A stretch of 64,000 bases of DNA from Doris montereyensis (Eukaryota > Mollusca > Gastropoda > Nudibranchia > Dorididae): assembly GCA_037039925.1 (NCBI GenBank), contig JAXRKP010000425.1, positions 107,501-171,500 on the forward strand, written 5' to 3'. Shown piece after piece: positions 24,798 through 36,041 of the stretch (within the stretch, counting starts at the first letter, position 1; the number at the start of each line of letters is the position of its first letter). Position numbers and translations under genes: made by a program. Below the pieces are notes generated by a model. That model ran no database searches, was not told the origin of the DNA, and saw only the letters and a list, made by a program, of their open reading frames with translations.

Positions 24798-25044
24798 AAG
24801 ATTAATGGTCAGAGCAGCTTCACAGTGACCAACTGAGGTTAGTGGAGCGAAAGTGCAGACCAATCTGCATTCTTTTGTGAAGATCAGCTGGCAGGAACTC
24901 AGAACAATGTAAACAAACAGTGTTGCCACAGCGGAGAGGAAGTTGAAAGAAGAGAACAAGATGTCCACCATTTAATTTAAACATGAAAGGGTTAAGGACA
25001 GCAGCACACTCTTCACACTTATTTCTTGTGCTACTTACTTGCAT
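24798..25044 (-). CDS. Putative RING-finger protein, exon 1 (frame break)
   Basis: From an ATG at 25044 the frame reads MQVSSTRNKCEEC. It continues with about 27 residues, then LPLRCGNTVCLHC, the spacing of the first half of a RING finger (CxxC ... C-G-x-x-x-C-x-x-C) with Asn where His is usual. After about 13 more residues this frame runs to a stop. The frame one base over holds KECRLVCTFAPLTSVG and then AALTINLVF, which resembles the second RING half and the 'LPINL' stretch that often follows it. A single-base indel near 24885 is therefore likely. The 3' boundary is uncertain (GT at about 24797 or 24752). If correct, this is an E3 ubiquitin ligase of RING or tripartite-motif type, with its intron 1 holding the 11 bp array. 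The family is inferred only from cysteine spacing. Confidence 0.45.
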
Positions 25045-25557
25045 AAGGCTTGCATAAGTTGGCTGTGAGCTAGACCATTGACTCCGTGAAGCTTCTTGCT
25101 AACTGTGGGTGTCAAGATTTGCAAACAGAAATCAAAAGTACAGGACATGAATTTCAGAATGTTACTGCACAATAGAAGACATCAGAAAGATCACATAAAT
25201 AATGTCGGCAACGTATAATTGTCATGAATTTCATGTCAAAGAGTTGTGTACACAATGATTCTGATTTTACTGACAATGTAATTTGTCATTTTCTCTCAGC
25301 AAGCAAAAACAATGCATGCACCTATGTCAAGACAAGAATGCATGTTTTTGCTGTGAGCGATAGAATTTCAATTTATTTACAAATGTGTCCTGATGAAAAA
25401 AATAGCGACAGTCATATTATGGTTCAAATTAAAATCTGAGACTCACAAGTAAGGACTGTGTACACCTTTTACAGCACTAGTGTTTGCTAGACAGTCATAA
25501 GTTTATGTTTGAGGAAAATCCTTAAAGCTTTTAACTGTATGATGATAGTTTTTGGAA

Positions 25558-25810
25558 GTTTGATTTGATTTTGATTTACCCACATAAACAACTAAAGTGA
25601 TCTCAGAATTTTTGGTAGGATTTTTAATTTTGCCCGGACCGCCCTGTAAACAGCCAAGGGATCTTTAATATGCACAGAGTGTTGTGATATGCACACGGGA
25701 CCTCCATTTTATCATCCGTCTCCGATGGGACTAGGTGTCAATCCACCTAGCTGGACCAGGGGAGCAGAGTTTGCTATAAAAACTGAGAAAATATGTCAAC
25801 TGTTGGCGGG
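25558..25810 (-). repeat. SINE family A, 5'-truncated copy
   Basis: The tail TTTGATTTGATTTTGATTTA and the body (CGGACCGCCCTGTAAACAGC, GATGGGACTAGGTGTCAATC, CTAGCTGGACCAGGGGAGCA) match the 12.6 kb copy. The tRNA-like head is absent. Confidence 0.75.
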
Positions 25811-26194
25811 GTTTGGGGGAATTTTAATTTACTCACACCGTATTATTTTATAACCAATTTATCTGTTTCAAGGGATACTAAATTGAACTGCTAGAGCTCT
25901 CACTAAACACTGCTCCAACGGCAAGTTTACAAAATTCCCAGACAAAAAGCAAGGGTGTATAATACAAGAAATTGACATATCGTCAGTGAAACCCTAATCG
26001 CGTGAGTCCATGATATATCAGATATGACATTTGTCCTTCCAATGATCAAATGCACGCTTCTTTCCTGTTTTTTGTAAATATTGAAGGCCTCAAACCAATA
26101 GCAAGGCTCCAGTTATGTTCATGATTTAAATGAAGATTTCTGTTTTCTTCCCGCCTTGAAACTCTACCCATGTAAGTTTAGAAGTTGACTAATT

Positions 26195-26800
26195 TCATCA
26201 CCACAGTATTGGCCACATTAAATTTTAATTTTTCTATTTCATCCCCACAGTATTGGCCACATTAAATTTTTCCATTTCATCCCCACAGTATTGGCCACAT
26301 TAAATTTTTCCATTTCATCACCAAAGTTTTGGCCACATTAAATTTTAATTTTTCTATTTCATCCCCACAGTATTGGCCACATTAAATTTTTCCATTTCAT
26401 CACCACAGTATTGGCCACATTAAATTTTAATTTTTCTATTTCATCCCCCCACAGTATTGGCCACATTAAATTTTTCCATTTCATCACCAAAGTTTTGGCC
26501 ACATTAAATTTTTCCATTTCATCACCACAGTATTGGCCACATTAAATTTTTCCATTTCATCACCAAAGTTTTGGCCACATTAAATTTTTCCATTTCATCA
26601 CCACAGTATTGGCCACATTAAATTTTTCCATTTCATCACTACAGTATTGGCTACATTAAATTTTTCCATTTCATCACTACAGTATTGGCCACATTAAATT
26701 TTTCCATTTCATCACCACAGTATTGGCTACATTAAATTTTTCCATTTCATCACCACAGTATTGGCCACATTAAATTTTCCAATTCATCACCACAGTTTTT
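26195..26800. repeat. 38 bp minisatellite, about 15 copies
   Basis: The unit is approximately TTTTTCCATTTCATCACCAC followed by AGTATTGGCCACATTAAA. Its last copy runs without a break into the 3' end of a LINE coding fragment whose sequence (ACTGTGGTGATGAATTGGAA on the minus strand) is nearly the same as the unit. Confidence 0.95.
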
Positions 26801-27150
26801 GCCACGAACAACAGACTTGCACCCGTTTCTATCTTGAGCATTTCTTGCTAAGTCCTTCCACAAAAGACCTCCTCTCTTCAAATCGTCCTCCATTAGCCTT
26901 CTCCAGGTTATTCGTGGTCTACCCCTAATCTTCTGTCCCTGTGGGTTGCACTTAAGAACTTGTCTTGTAGTACTGCTCTGAGATATTCTGAGGGTATGTC
27001 CTATCCATCTCCATCTCCCCTGATCTATTTCTTCCACTATTGGTTTTTGTGCTGTTCATTCCCAGAGCGTTCAATTTTGCATTTTATCTGACCACTGAAT
27101 CCGCAGTATTTTTCTAAGGCAGGCGTTGACAAAGCTCTGATGTTTTCTGC
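26745..27150 (-). pseudogene. Non-LTR retrotransposon ORF, C-terminal fragment
   Basis: The minus frame reads FVNACLRKILRIQWSDKMQN, then across two stops to EEIDQGRWRWIGHTLRI and RGRPRITWRRLMEDD. The RWRWIGHxLR and GRPxxTWRR motifs are typical of the C-terminus of LINE reverse-transcriptase proteins, downstream of the polymerase domain. The RT domain itself is absent, so this is a 5'-truncated, dead copy. It lies between exons 28.4 kb and 25.0 kb on the same strand. Confidence 0.85.
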
Positions 27151-27154
27151 TCCA

Positions 27155-27215
27155 GATCTTAGAGGGGTTCCAGGTCTTATAGGGGCTCCAGGTCTTAGAG
27201 GGGCTCCAGGTCTCA
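27155..27215. repeat. 18 bp repeat, 4 copies
   Basis: Copies of the GGGGCTCCAGGTCTTAGA type sit at the 5' edge of the LINE fragment. Confidence 0.85.
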
Positions 27216-27639
27216 AACTCATATAACATCATTTTCCATTTACTACACTCTAAAGACTAAAGTAAACATTTAAATTGTAATTAAAAAAAAGCATAACATA
27301 GCATTTGTGGCCCTATTCTGTTATAAATTATGTTCTTTGCTCTTCCCCTGAAAAACTATGCCCATCTGGCGGATTTGAGTAATAGGCTTATCTCCACTAT
27401 AGGCCAAACACCTATATTTAATTAAAAAATTCAATTTATATCATTCAGCATTCAGTAGTCCAATGTCAATGCATGAGATGATTAGACCATGTACATTTGA
27501 TCAAAGCCAGATGGAGGATGCTACAGATAACAAGTGTCACTGCTAAAAAATTATGCTTTTATTGATAGTAAACATCCGCTCAGAGAAATTAGGATACATT
27601 CATCTTTCGTCCAAAGTCTTGTTACTTACTTTTATGGTA

Positions 27640-28370
27640 CGAGAGACTTACATTTATGGTGTTAAGAGACTTATTTTATGGTACGAGAGACTTATTTTTA
27701 TGGTAGAAGAGACCTATTTTTTATGGTACGAGAGACTTATTTTTATGGTGTCGAGAGACTTATTTTTATGGTATGAGAGACTTACTTTTATAGTACAAGA
27801 GACCTATTTTTTATGGTACGAGAGACTTACTTTTATGGTGTCGAGAGACTTATTTTTATGGTATGAGAGACTTACTTTTATGGTGTCGAGAGACTTATTT
27901 TTTATGGTATGAGATACTTACGTTTATGGTACGAGAGACTTACTTTTTTATCATACAAGAGACTTACTTTAATGGTGTCAAAGACTTACTTTTATGGTAT
28001 GAGACTTACTTTTACGGTGTCAAGAGATTTACTTTATGGTACGAGAGACTTACTTTTATGATGTCGAAGACATATTTTTATGGTACAAGAGTCTTACTTT
28101 CATGGTTGAAGGACTTACTTTTATGGTATGAAAGACCTTTTTTTTGGTACGAGAGACTTACATATATGGTACAAGAGACTTACTTTTATGGTATGAGACT
28201 TACTTTTATGGTGTCGAGGGACTTACTTTATGGTACGAGAGACTTACTTTTATGGTACGAGAGACTTACTTTTATGGTACGAGAGACTTACTTTTATGGT
28301 ACGAGACTGACGTTTATGGTACAAGAGACTTACTTTATGGTGTCTAGAGACTTACTTTTATGGTGTGAGA
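27640..28370. repeat. 22 bp minisatellite carrying a 5' splice-site sequence
   Basis: The minus-strand unit is approximately GTACCATAAAAGTAAGTCTC plus TC, about 33 copies. Roughly 20 keep an intact GTAAGT; others have GT lost (AATAAGT). The first copy, at 28350-28370, is the real exon-intron junction of the 28356-28495 exon. Confidence 0.93.
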
Positions 28371-28495
28371 GAACATCATATGCTGATCGTACGTTGGTCT
28401 CAAAGATGGGACGATTATGTTGGGTGAGATTCAATATTTGAACGGCTCTGTTGACAAGATCATTTGACTGGTCGTCCATCGTAAGAGTTTCAAAG
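28356..28495 (-). CDS. Coding exon, unknown protein (second of two)
   Basis: A 140 nt exon with acceptor TTGTTGTTAG and donor CCATAAAA|GTAAGT. It encodes FETLTMDDQSNDLVNRAVQI, then LNLTQHNRPIFETNVRSAYD and VLSHHK, an open, non-repetitive, helix-prone segment. I do not recognise the family. It needs two bases from an upstream exon and leaves one, so it does not fit directly to the exon at 30847. The donor lies within the first unit of a 22 bp array that fills the next 700 bp of intron. Confidence 0.65.
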
Positions 28496-29079
28496 CTAAC
28501 AACAATAACAACAATGTGGGAAGATAGGAGACACACTTTAGAACAGAATGAATCAGGTAAAATCTTCACAGACTTTTAAAACTTTTTTTTGGTGATAAAA
28601 TATGAATCACTGTTGTTCAAAAAGCCTCATATTCAATATTCTGCTTATTTAATGTATTACCTGCAATGCTAAAAATGATCAGTGATCTCTATTTTCAAAT
28701 ATGGCGGTGTGTCAAAAGAATCAAACCCATAAAGGAGACGGACTTTGATGAGGTGTGAAAAATGCTCATCTCAACTAGGCATAAAACTGTTCAGGAGATT
28801 CACAAAATGTTTCCAGAGACTTGTCATTTATATTCGGTTTCCCATTTGTCAATGTTCCTAAAATTTAATTATCTGGGACAAGCAAACTCACCAAGACATT
28901 ATTCCATCATGGTCTATGATTCCTTATTTTATTAATGTTAATATTAGGTATATCAGTCCAAGCTGTTTTCATTTCTGGCTTTGCCGTATGTTTGAAGCTT
29001 TCAAATCATGTTTTTAATTGAACTATGGTTTTGAGTTTCTATTTTTTATGGGAAAGTTCTCTTCATTCCTTCAAAAAAT

Positions 29080-29190
29080 ATGACTGTTTCAGTTTCTCAT
29101 AATGACCAGATCAAAAATATGACTCTTTCAGTTTCTCATAATGACCAGATCAAAAATATGACTGTTTCAGTTTCTCATAATGACCAGATT
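29080..29190. repeat. 39 bp repeat, 3 copies
   Basis: The unit is AAAATATGACTGTTTCAGTT followed by TCTCATAATGACCAGATCA. The remainder of 28500-29790 is AT-rich and shows no exon or element I can support. Confidence 0.9.
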
Positions 29191-29794
29191 GATAGCTTAT
29201 AACTATTATTTTTTTATCATTCAGGCACAAACAAAAATAAATTGATAAAAACTATGTTTTATTGTGAGAATTTCTGATAAACTTGGATGTGACAAAACTA
29301 ATCATATGGCATAGATAAAATATACTTATGCATCCCCAAAAACATTGGTAAATTATAATTTACCTTTAATTTTTTTTTAATTGGGTCACTCAAGCTTTAA
29401 CTGAGTAAACACATAAACCACCGTATGGGGAATGGGTGATATCAAGTTTGATTATTATATTGCGTCAGTGCTTGATACTGAAGTTATGCTGGCTTTTTTA
29501 TTGTTAAACATCAAGAATTAAATGTAGTAACAATAAAAACTGTCTTTGATCGCAGGCAAAAACAATCTTTTTTCAATCAATTCAAATACTGATTTTATCC
29601 ATTAGTCTATTTGCTAAAAACCTAAAGAAAAACTATATGAAACCTACATGCAAAATAGGGTGAGCCTGAATATGGTCGTCCCTGTGTTTATAGCGCTCAA
29701 AGTTAGAGAAAGTAAGTTTTATATAGGCCTATATAGATGTACATACTATATATAGTCAAGAAAAGTAAGTAAAAACAGTTCCTTCAAGACGGCC

Positions 29795-29900
29795 GATAGA
29801 GCCAAGAGTTTATCCCGGTTTCAAATGGTGAAGCAGAACGAGTGATAATAATTACCTCCTGGACAGAACACTAGTCTGATACAGATTTTTTGCTCAAGCT
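29795..29900 (-). repeat. SINE family C fragment
   Basis: It contains TTTATCCCGGTTTCAAATGG, TAATAATTACCTCCTGGACA and 'CACTAGTCTGATACAGATTT', matching the distal body of the family C copies on the minus strand. It ends at the GA microsatellite. Confidence 0.6.
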
Positions 29901-29909
29901 AGACAAAGA

Positions 29910-30186
<277 letters not shown>

Positions 30187-30846
30187 CGCAACACACATTA
30201 GTGTGTATCAGCATTACAGCACGTAGGGCTAAGTCTGGATGGCTAGGATCTTGATAAAAATAGAACTCATCGCCAGCGGGCACATACACCACGCCAGTTC
30301 GAGAATAGATCTAGATTAACGCTTGAGTCTAAAATTTAAGTTTGTTGTGCATACAAAGAAGAGAATATTAGAATCTTTTACCCTATTCCGGAAACAATTT
30401 TTGTAGAGTTAAGTAAGCTTTCTTGGTTCCCTTTATGAAAAGGAACCACAGGTCACTAGAAGAAAAGAGAGAGGTAAGAGAAATGACCACAGGTTGCGCG
30501 TGACGTGATCAATGGGAAACCTGGTTGTGGTAGACCCACAGATGGGAAGTCTAGTGTGAGACTGGTATGTGTGTTGGATGAAGCAAGTCGATGTGGTGGA
30601 TGTATTGCAAAGAAATCATAATAGTACCTTCTCAGCGTATTGGAATATTTTATAGGTGATTCCAGGCACCAAAAAAAAACAAGCAGAACATGCCCCTGTG
30701 TATATTCATCAAAACTCAACCAATTTTTACCAAATAATTGTTTTTGTTTTTACTGATCCCCTAAATTTCAAAAGATGAGCAATTTAGCTACTAAGTGTGG
30801 TACATTCAATGTCTCATACTATCACAGATAAAATCTATATCCTTAC

Positions 30847-30936
30847 TAGTTAGCAATGAATCGGATGGGATCATCTGGTCTGTTGCGATCAGCTTTGCAA
30901 GAAGTTCTTTCGTCATCCCATTGACATTGTTTTTGT
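30847..30936 (-). CDS. Coding exon, unknown protein (first of two)
   Basis: A 90 nt exon with acceptor CTTGCAG and donor ACTA|GTAAGG. It encodes KNNVNGMTKELLAKLIATDQ followed by MIPSDSLLT, which looks like part of an alpha-helical repeat protein. No family is recognised. It is on the same strand as the 28.4 kb exon and probably in the same gene, but the phases require at least one more exon between them, not found in 28.5-30.8 kb. Confidence 0.6.
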
Positions 30937-30999
30937 CTGCAAGGAGAACATTTTGAAAGTAGTTACATGATCTTTAAAAAGTTAACATATTGTTTTAAT

Positions 31000-32100
31000 C
31001 AAGTAGGAACCATTTTCACAATATGTATTGCACTTGATTTGAAATAAAAGGGGAAAAAAATGAAAATAGGACCTGAGGTAAGGTCTACAATGAGCAATAC
31101 AGTACTAAGATAAGATAACATAAGATACAACTTTATTGTCCAAAAAGTGGCACATTGTTTTGGTGTTAGAAAACCATCAATACAATGTAAAATACAACAC
31201 ATTTTTACTGTGTATATAAATTATTTTTCCCACATAAACAGCTTCTGCACATTTTATGCGATTAAAATATGTATATATAACATTAAAAACATTAACATTT
31301 TCCTAAGACATGTAAACATAATCATTACAATGAATAAAAGTCGAAAGAGCAATGATGATGATGAAACTGGTGATGGTAGTGATAATAATTTTACATTTGA
31401 TGCTAAGAATTATCTTTTATATCTTTCTTTATGACACAGAAAATAAATGGGTCTTTTTGAGTATTTGGACATTTGATTTGAGGTAAGGCTATTACCGGTA
31501 AATGCCGGTTTGTTACAGCACTCTATTCAGCGCTATTCAGGATTTCCTGTTTGCCTGCTACAAACCTCTCAGCATGACGGGTCAAGAGAGGTCTGGATAT
31601 TCTTCCTTCTTATTATCCTCTTACCATCTTACGCTCATCGTCTTTTAATCCTCTTTTAAAATAATGCTTTTTGATTGGTTAACCATTAGTAAAAAGGAAA
31701 AAGGACCCATTCAGACTCATAAGCTTACGTCAAAAAAGGCCTGCGGTTGAGTCTATTTCAAAAGGGTGTGTCCATTATTATCTTTGCTTTGGACAACTGG
31801 TAGTAACGATGCTAATAGCTGTATTATGCATGAAGTAGGCTTGTATACAACTTTCATTTATTGGTCGTCCCTATTGTAAAATGGAATGATCCTACTAGGA
31901 CAAGTCCATTGCTAGAGGGGTGTAAATGTGAATCTGTTTTGAGAGTGTGTGTGTGATGGAGCTGATAATAAGAATGTGAATACGTAATTGGTCTTGCTGT
32001 CTCCTACTAAATTGAAAAGAATGGAACCATCCTAGTTGGGCTTGGCTTAGGTGAGACCAGATGTTCGCCATGCGACTACATTCAATAGATTGCCTCCACC
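31000..32100. other. No gene seen; short retroelement-tail-like motif
   Basis: GATAAGATAACATAAGATAC followed by AACTTTATTGTCCAAAAA (31107-31145) resembles AAGATAAGATATATTTTTAT at 50155 and GATAAGATAAGATAATTTTA at 61293. These may be 3' ends of one dispersed family. The remainder is unassigned AT-rich DNA. Confidence 0.5.
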
Positions 32101-32116
32101 TTTCTGACTATCTATA

Positions 32117-32330
32117 GTCACATAGAGCTCCCCAATAGACTAGCGCAAACTTGTGTCTTTATCGATTGATAACTGCTTAGCAAAATACGGGACGGGATGG
32201 GAGCGGTGGCTGACAAATCTTGAACTCTACTTAAACTGGTGCTATTAGTATTATTTTCTCTCTCTCTCGTTCAAATGCGTTTTTAGTAATATTGTATTGT
32301 TATGCGAAGAAGACTGTGCATAGTCGAGAC
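32117..32330 (+). repeat. About 200 bp dispersed repeat F, copy 1
   Basis: CACATAGAGCTCCCCAATAG ... GGGACGGGATGGGAGCGGTG ... TTTTTAGTAATATTGTATTG is about 85-90% identical by eye to 40771-40980, in the same orientation. Confidence 0.85.
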
Positions 32331-33434
32331 TTAAGTCACTATCATTGTAATGGACTTCTAAACCTCCCGTATTCCCAATTATTTCGTCTTTATTTATTAG
32401 AACGTAATAAATCATGAAAGCCTTCTTTTTACATTGGTTTCACTCACGAAAAGCCAAAGCAGCTTTAGCTAATGCAACCGAATCTAAACTGAAGCGGTCT
32501 CGAATCTAACCTGATCGGTCTCCTTTCTGATGACCACTCATCATCTACATTTTTAATATTGCACGCGTCATAGTGGAGCGCTCATATGGAGACAGACAAA
32601 GACAAAATATTCCGCAAAGCCGACGGGACAATTTAAAAACAAAAATTACATGATCTCTTTATAGTCTTACACAAGGTGAATAACGAGAAAATAGCTTGAC
32701 GCGATATTACCGTTATTAGATCCCAAATCGAAAATCAAATTTTTGAACGATCGTAAGGTCACACAGACAGCTAGTAGTCTCATGCAGATATTCTAACTCT
32801 CATTTAGAGTTACCTATGATTTTTGTGTCTTTTACAGGATAAATGGCGGTAGGAATACATTTCCAGATCATAAAACGGCGCTTCTACATATTTTTCAAAA
32901 TTTTTTTCAGCTCTTGCTATGCGTTCATTTGTAGACCACAAAAAAATATTCACAAAACACACAAAGTGAAAGCAAATTTCACAATATTATGTTTTTTATA
33001 TCTGCGATGTCAAAGCTATACATGGACCAAGTGTTAAGAAAATTCATCAATTAAACTTTGAGAAAGATTAATTGAAGAGTTCAAGTTATCATTGCGTCCC
33101 ATTTTTGTGAAACCTGCCATCTCAAGTCTTTCTCTTTCTTCTAACTTTCTTCCCTCTTTCTTTTCTACCCCATTCCTTCAAAAAACAAAAAGAAAGCCTT
33201 TTTATTATGTCCTTTGGGTGTATCCAACTTACAGAAATACTTCCCATCCCAATCATCTATGTTTCAATAGTATATTTTATGTTCTGTAGTCTTACCCATA
33301 AACTGTCGATCAGTTTCTTGATAAGTTTCATTGGCATTTGCCACAGTTTTGCGTCATTTGCCACAGTTTTGCGTCGGTCCGCCATGTTGTTGACATCTAT
33401 AACCATTTGTCTTTTCAAATAATAGGAGAGCTTC

Positions 33435-33600
33435 AGGGGAGAGTACTAACCTAACGACACAAAAACAGGACAAGCTGCAATTTTATAATCCAGCGACAAA
33501 CGACAACATCAATGTGACAACTCCACAAAATACGAGAGAACAAACACATGATGTTTTGAGTACAACCCTTCGTCAAACAGACTCTCTGTCGGTATGTCTG
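33435..33600. repeat. Repeat E, degenerate copy
   Basis: GAGAGAACAAACACATGATG, TTTTGAGTACAACCCTTCGT and CAAACAGAC follow the order of the repeat E copies at 41.0 and 60.3 kb, but the ribozyme-like core has lost several key bases. Confidence 0.55.
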
Positions 33601-33753
33601 TCTGTCTGTCTCTCTCTCTTTCTCAATTATTATCATTATTATTATTATTAGTAGTAGTAGTAGTAGTCTCTCTCTCTCTCTCTCTCTAGTATTAGTAGTA
33701 GTAGTAGTAGTAGTAGTCTGTAGTCTCTCTCTTTCTAGTAGTAGTAGTAGTAT

Positions 33754-33827
<74 letters not shown>

Positions 33828-33883
33828 ATAATACTAGTTAGTAGTAGTTTAGTAGTAATTATTATTATTATAATTGTTGTTAC

Positions 33884-33977
<94 letters not shown>

Positions 33978-33980
33978 CGG
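33600..33980. repeat. Compound (CT)n(GTA)n(ATT)n microsatellite
   Basis: Three simple repeats follow each other: CT tracts, about 45 GTA triplets and about 40 ATT triplets. They sit in the loop of the inverted-repeat structure. Confidence 0.96.
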
Positions 33981-34484
33981 GGCAGTGGACAGGTAAGCAC
34001 CTTGTTCTTTTTGTTTTTGAAGGAGTGGGGTAGAAAAGAAAGAAGGCAGAAAGTTAGAAGAAAGAGAAAGATTTTAGTGTGGTATTATGGCATGTTTCAC
34101 AAAAAGGGACCCTTCAATTAATCTTTCTCAAAGTCTAATTGATGAATCTTCTTAAGATTTGGTCCATGTGTAGCTTTGGCATCGCAAATATAAAAGACAT
34201 AATATTGTGAAATTTGCTTTCACTTTGCGTGTTTTGTGAAAATTTTTTTGGGTGCGAACGTCAGGAATTGAGACCGTTGACATTTCCCTCTTTTTAATAA
34301 ATCCTTTTTCTCTTTAAGGTAGGTGAGGTCAACGACCTCTTGTTCTGTTATTTTCAATTGCATAGGAAAGATAATTGTTCAAAGAAAATTTGACCAGGTC
34401 TAAAAAAATAATCTTTTGCAGTGATCACGTGGGGCAGGGTTGAGACTTTTACGGGAGTAGATGATCCCGCCCTCCACGAGTTTC

Positions 34485-34630
34485 CTGCCGCCTTGCAGGC
34501 GGGTCTTGGTTGAGCAAAGGCTAAGGGAGTTAACCCTGACAGAAAATAACAACCTGCTGCCTTGCAGGCTGGTCTTGAATGACTAAAGGCTAAGGAAGTT
34601 AACCCTGACAGAAAATAACAAGGCCTGGTA
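34485..34630 (+). repeat. LINE 5' monomers, two about 72 bp units
   Basis: GCCTTGCAGGCGGGTCTTGG ... AGTTAACCCTGACAGAAAAT is followed by a second copy, GCCTTGCAGGCTGGTCTTGA ... A similar pair is present on the minus strand at 42165-42250, at the start of another copy. Tandem 5' monomers act as promoters in some LINE families; that role here is inference. Confidence 0.8.
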
Positions 34631-34775
34631 GGGGTCTCAAGGTGGCAGCCCCACCAGCTACATAGGGTACAGTGGGCTAATCCCCTGCTTATCCAAAACA
34701 ACCTGATTCAGAGAAGTAAAAGGAATATCACCGGCTTGATCTTTGGAAGACGAACTTGGAAACGGACACGGACTG

Positions 34776-35510
34776 TGATTTTTGGAACATGTAACGTTAG
34801 GGCAATAAATGGAAAGAGTTAGAATAAGTTGAAGAAATGGAAATTTCAAAGAAGATATTTTGGCCATTACAGAAACAAAGACAAAAAGGACAAGGAATGG
34901 AAAGTGTAGGACTTAATCATACTTTAATCTACTCAGGAGTAGATGTCAAAGATAGAGCTAGAGCAGAAGTAGGCCTCCTAGTGCATAAAAGGCATGAAAA
35001 GCTACTAGAAAGTTGGAAATGTATAAGCCCACGGTTATTAGAGGTAAATATTAAACCAAAAGGACGAGAAATTAAATTATTAATAGCTTATGGACCAAAC
35101 GAAGACGCAACTAAAGAAGAAAAACATATCTTCGAAAACGATTTACAAATAGCTGCAGATAATCTTAAATCCAAACAGGAACTAATGCTTTTAGAAGATT
35201 TAAACGCTAGAGTAGGTAACAATGTAGAAACGTCAGGAGGAGTAATAGGTAAAGAAGGAGAAACAACAACTTCTCCAAATGGAGAGAGACTAGTAGATTT
35301 TTGCCTAAAGAATAACATGAAAATAGCCAACACTTTTTTTCCTCATAAATAGATCCACAAATATACAAGAGTAAATGAAGACAGGTGTGAGAAGTCAATG
35401 ATAGACTACATATTAGTTAGCAGCTCCCTTTTTTACAGTAAGAGTAAACAGAGGAGCTGAAATATTTAGTGATCATCACTTAGTGATTGCCAAAATGAGA
35501 TTACTGACTA
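34776..35510 (+). pseudogene. LINE endonuclease domain (broken)
   Basis: After a damaged start (CNVRAINGK about 34789), one frame from 34837 to 35352 holds HTLIYSGVDVKDRARAEVG, LLIAYGPNEDA, DLNARVGNNVETSGG and NGERLVDFCLKNN, ending near FPHK. These are the blocks of an apurinic-endonuclease-like LINE nuclease, including the NARVG loop. After a stop, IDYILV and SDHHLVIAKMRL follow in other frames, giving the terminal SDH motif. At least three frame breaks are present. The enzyme would have nicked target DNA for target-primed reverse transcription. Confidence 0.85.
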
Positions 35511-36041
35511 AGGAAAACAAACAGAAAAGGAAAGAGAAGAAAGCTGCTAAACTCAAAAGAGGAACTGAAATAAATCAAACCGATAGTAAAACAGGTATAC
35601 CAATCTAAGATAAAAATATTTATCAGTGAAAGGTAGATGGATCTGAATGATAGCCCAATAGAAGAAAAGTGGCAGATGTATAGAGAAATACTCCTCAGTT
35701 GTACTGAAGAGGTCTGTGGTAGGAAACAAATTAAAGGAGAAAGGAAAAGAACAGCATAGTGGAATGAGAATGTCAAGATTAAGATCAAAGAAAAGAAGGA
35801 TGCCTGGAAGAAATACTTGCAAAAAAGAGACCAGAGGATATGATAGATTACGTGAATAAAAGAACTATCGCCAAAGAGGAAGTGAGGAAAGCAAAACAGG
35901 AACAATGGGAAGAGTTTGGACAAAGACTCCAAGAAAGCTATCAAGGAAATTAAAAGCTGTTCTGGGGGGGGGGCAATAAAGAGCATGAGAAAGACCAAGG
36001 CATGCTCAATACGACAAATGTAGAATGCCAAAGGAGAAATA

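Larger units (their letters stand above)
32930..34258. repeat. Inverted-repeat structure, about 255 bp arms
   Basis: Arm 32930-33195 (CACAAAACACACAAAGTGAA ... CTACCCCATTCCTTCAAAAA) is the reverse complement, with scattered changes, of 34004-34258 (AAGGAGTGGGGTAGAAAAGA ... TTTGCGTGTTTTGTG). The 810 bp between them hold a damaged copy of repeat E and long CT/GTA/ATT microsatellites. No transposase frame is seen. It could be a foldback element or an inverted pair of one repeat. Confidence 0.8.

Noticed and set aside
30200..30300. Minus-strand VVYVPAGDEFYFYQDPSH as an exon
   Set aside because: It reads like protein, but no acceptor or donor of quality borders it and it merges into the GA microsatellite; kept only as a note.
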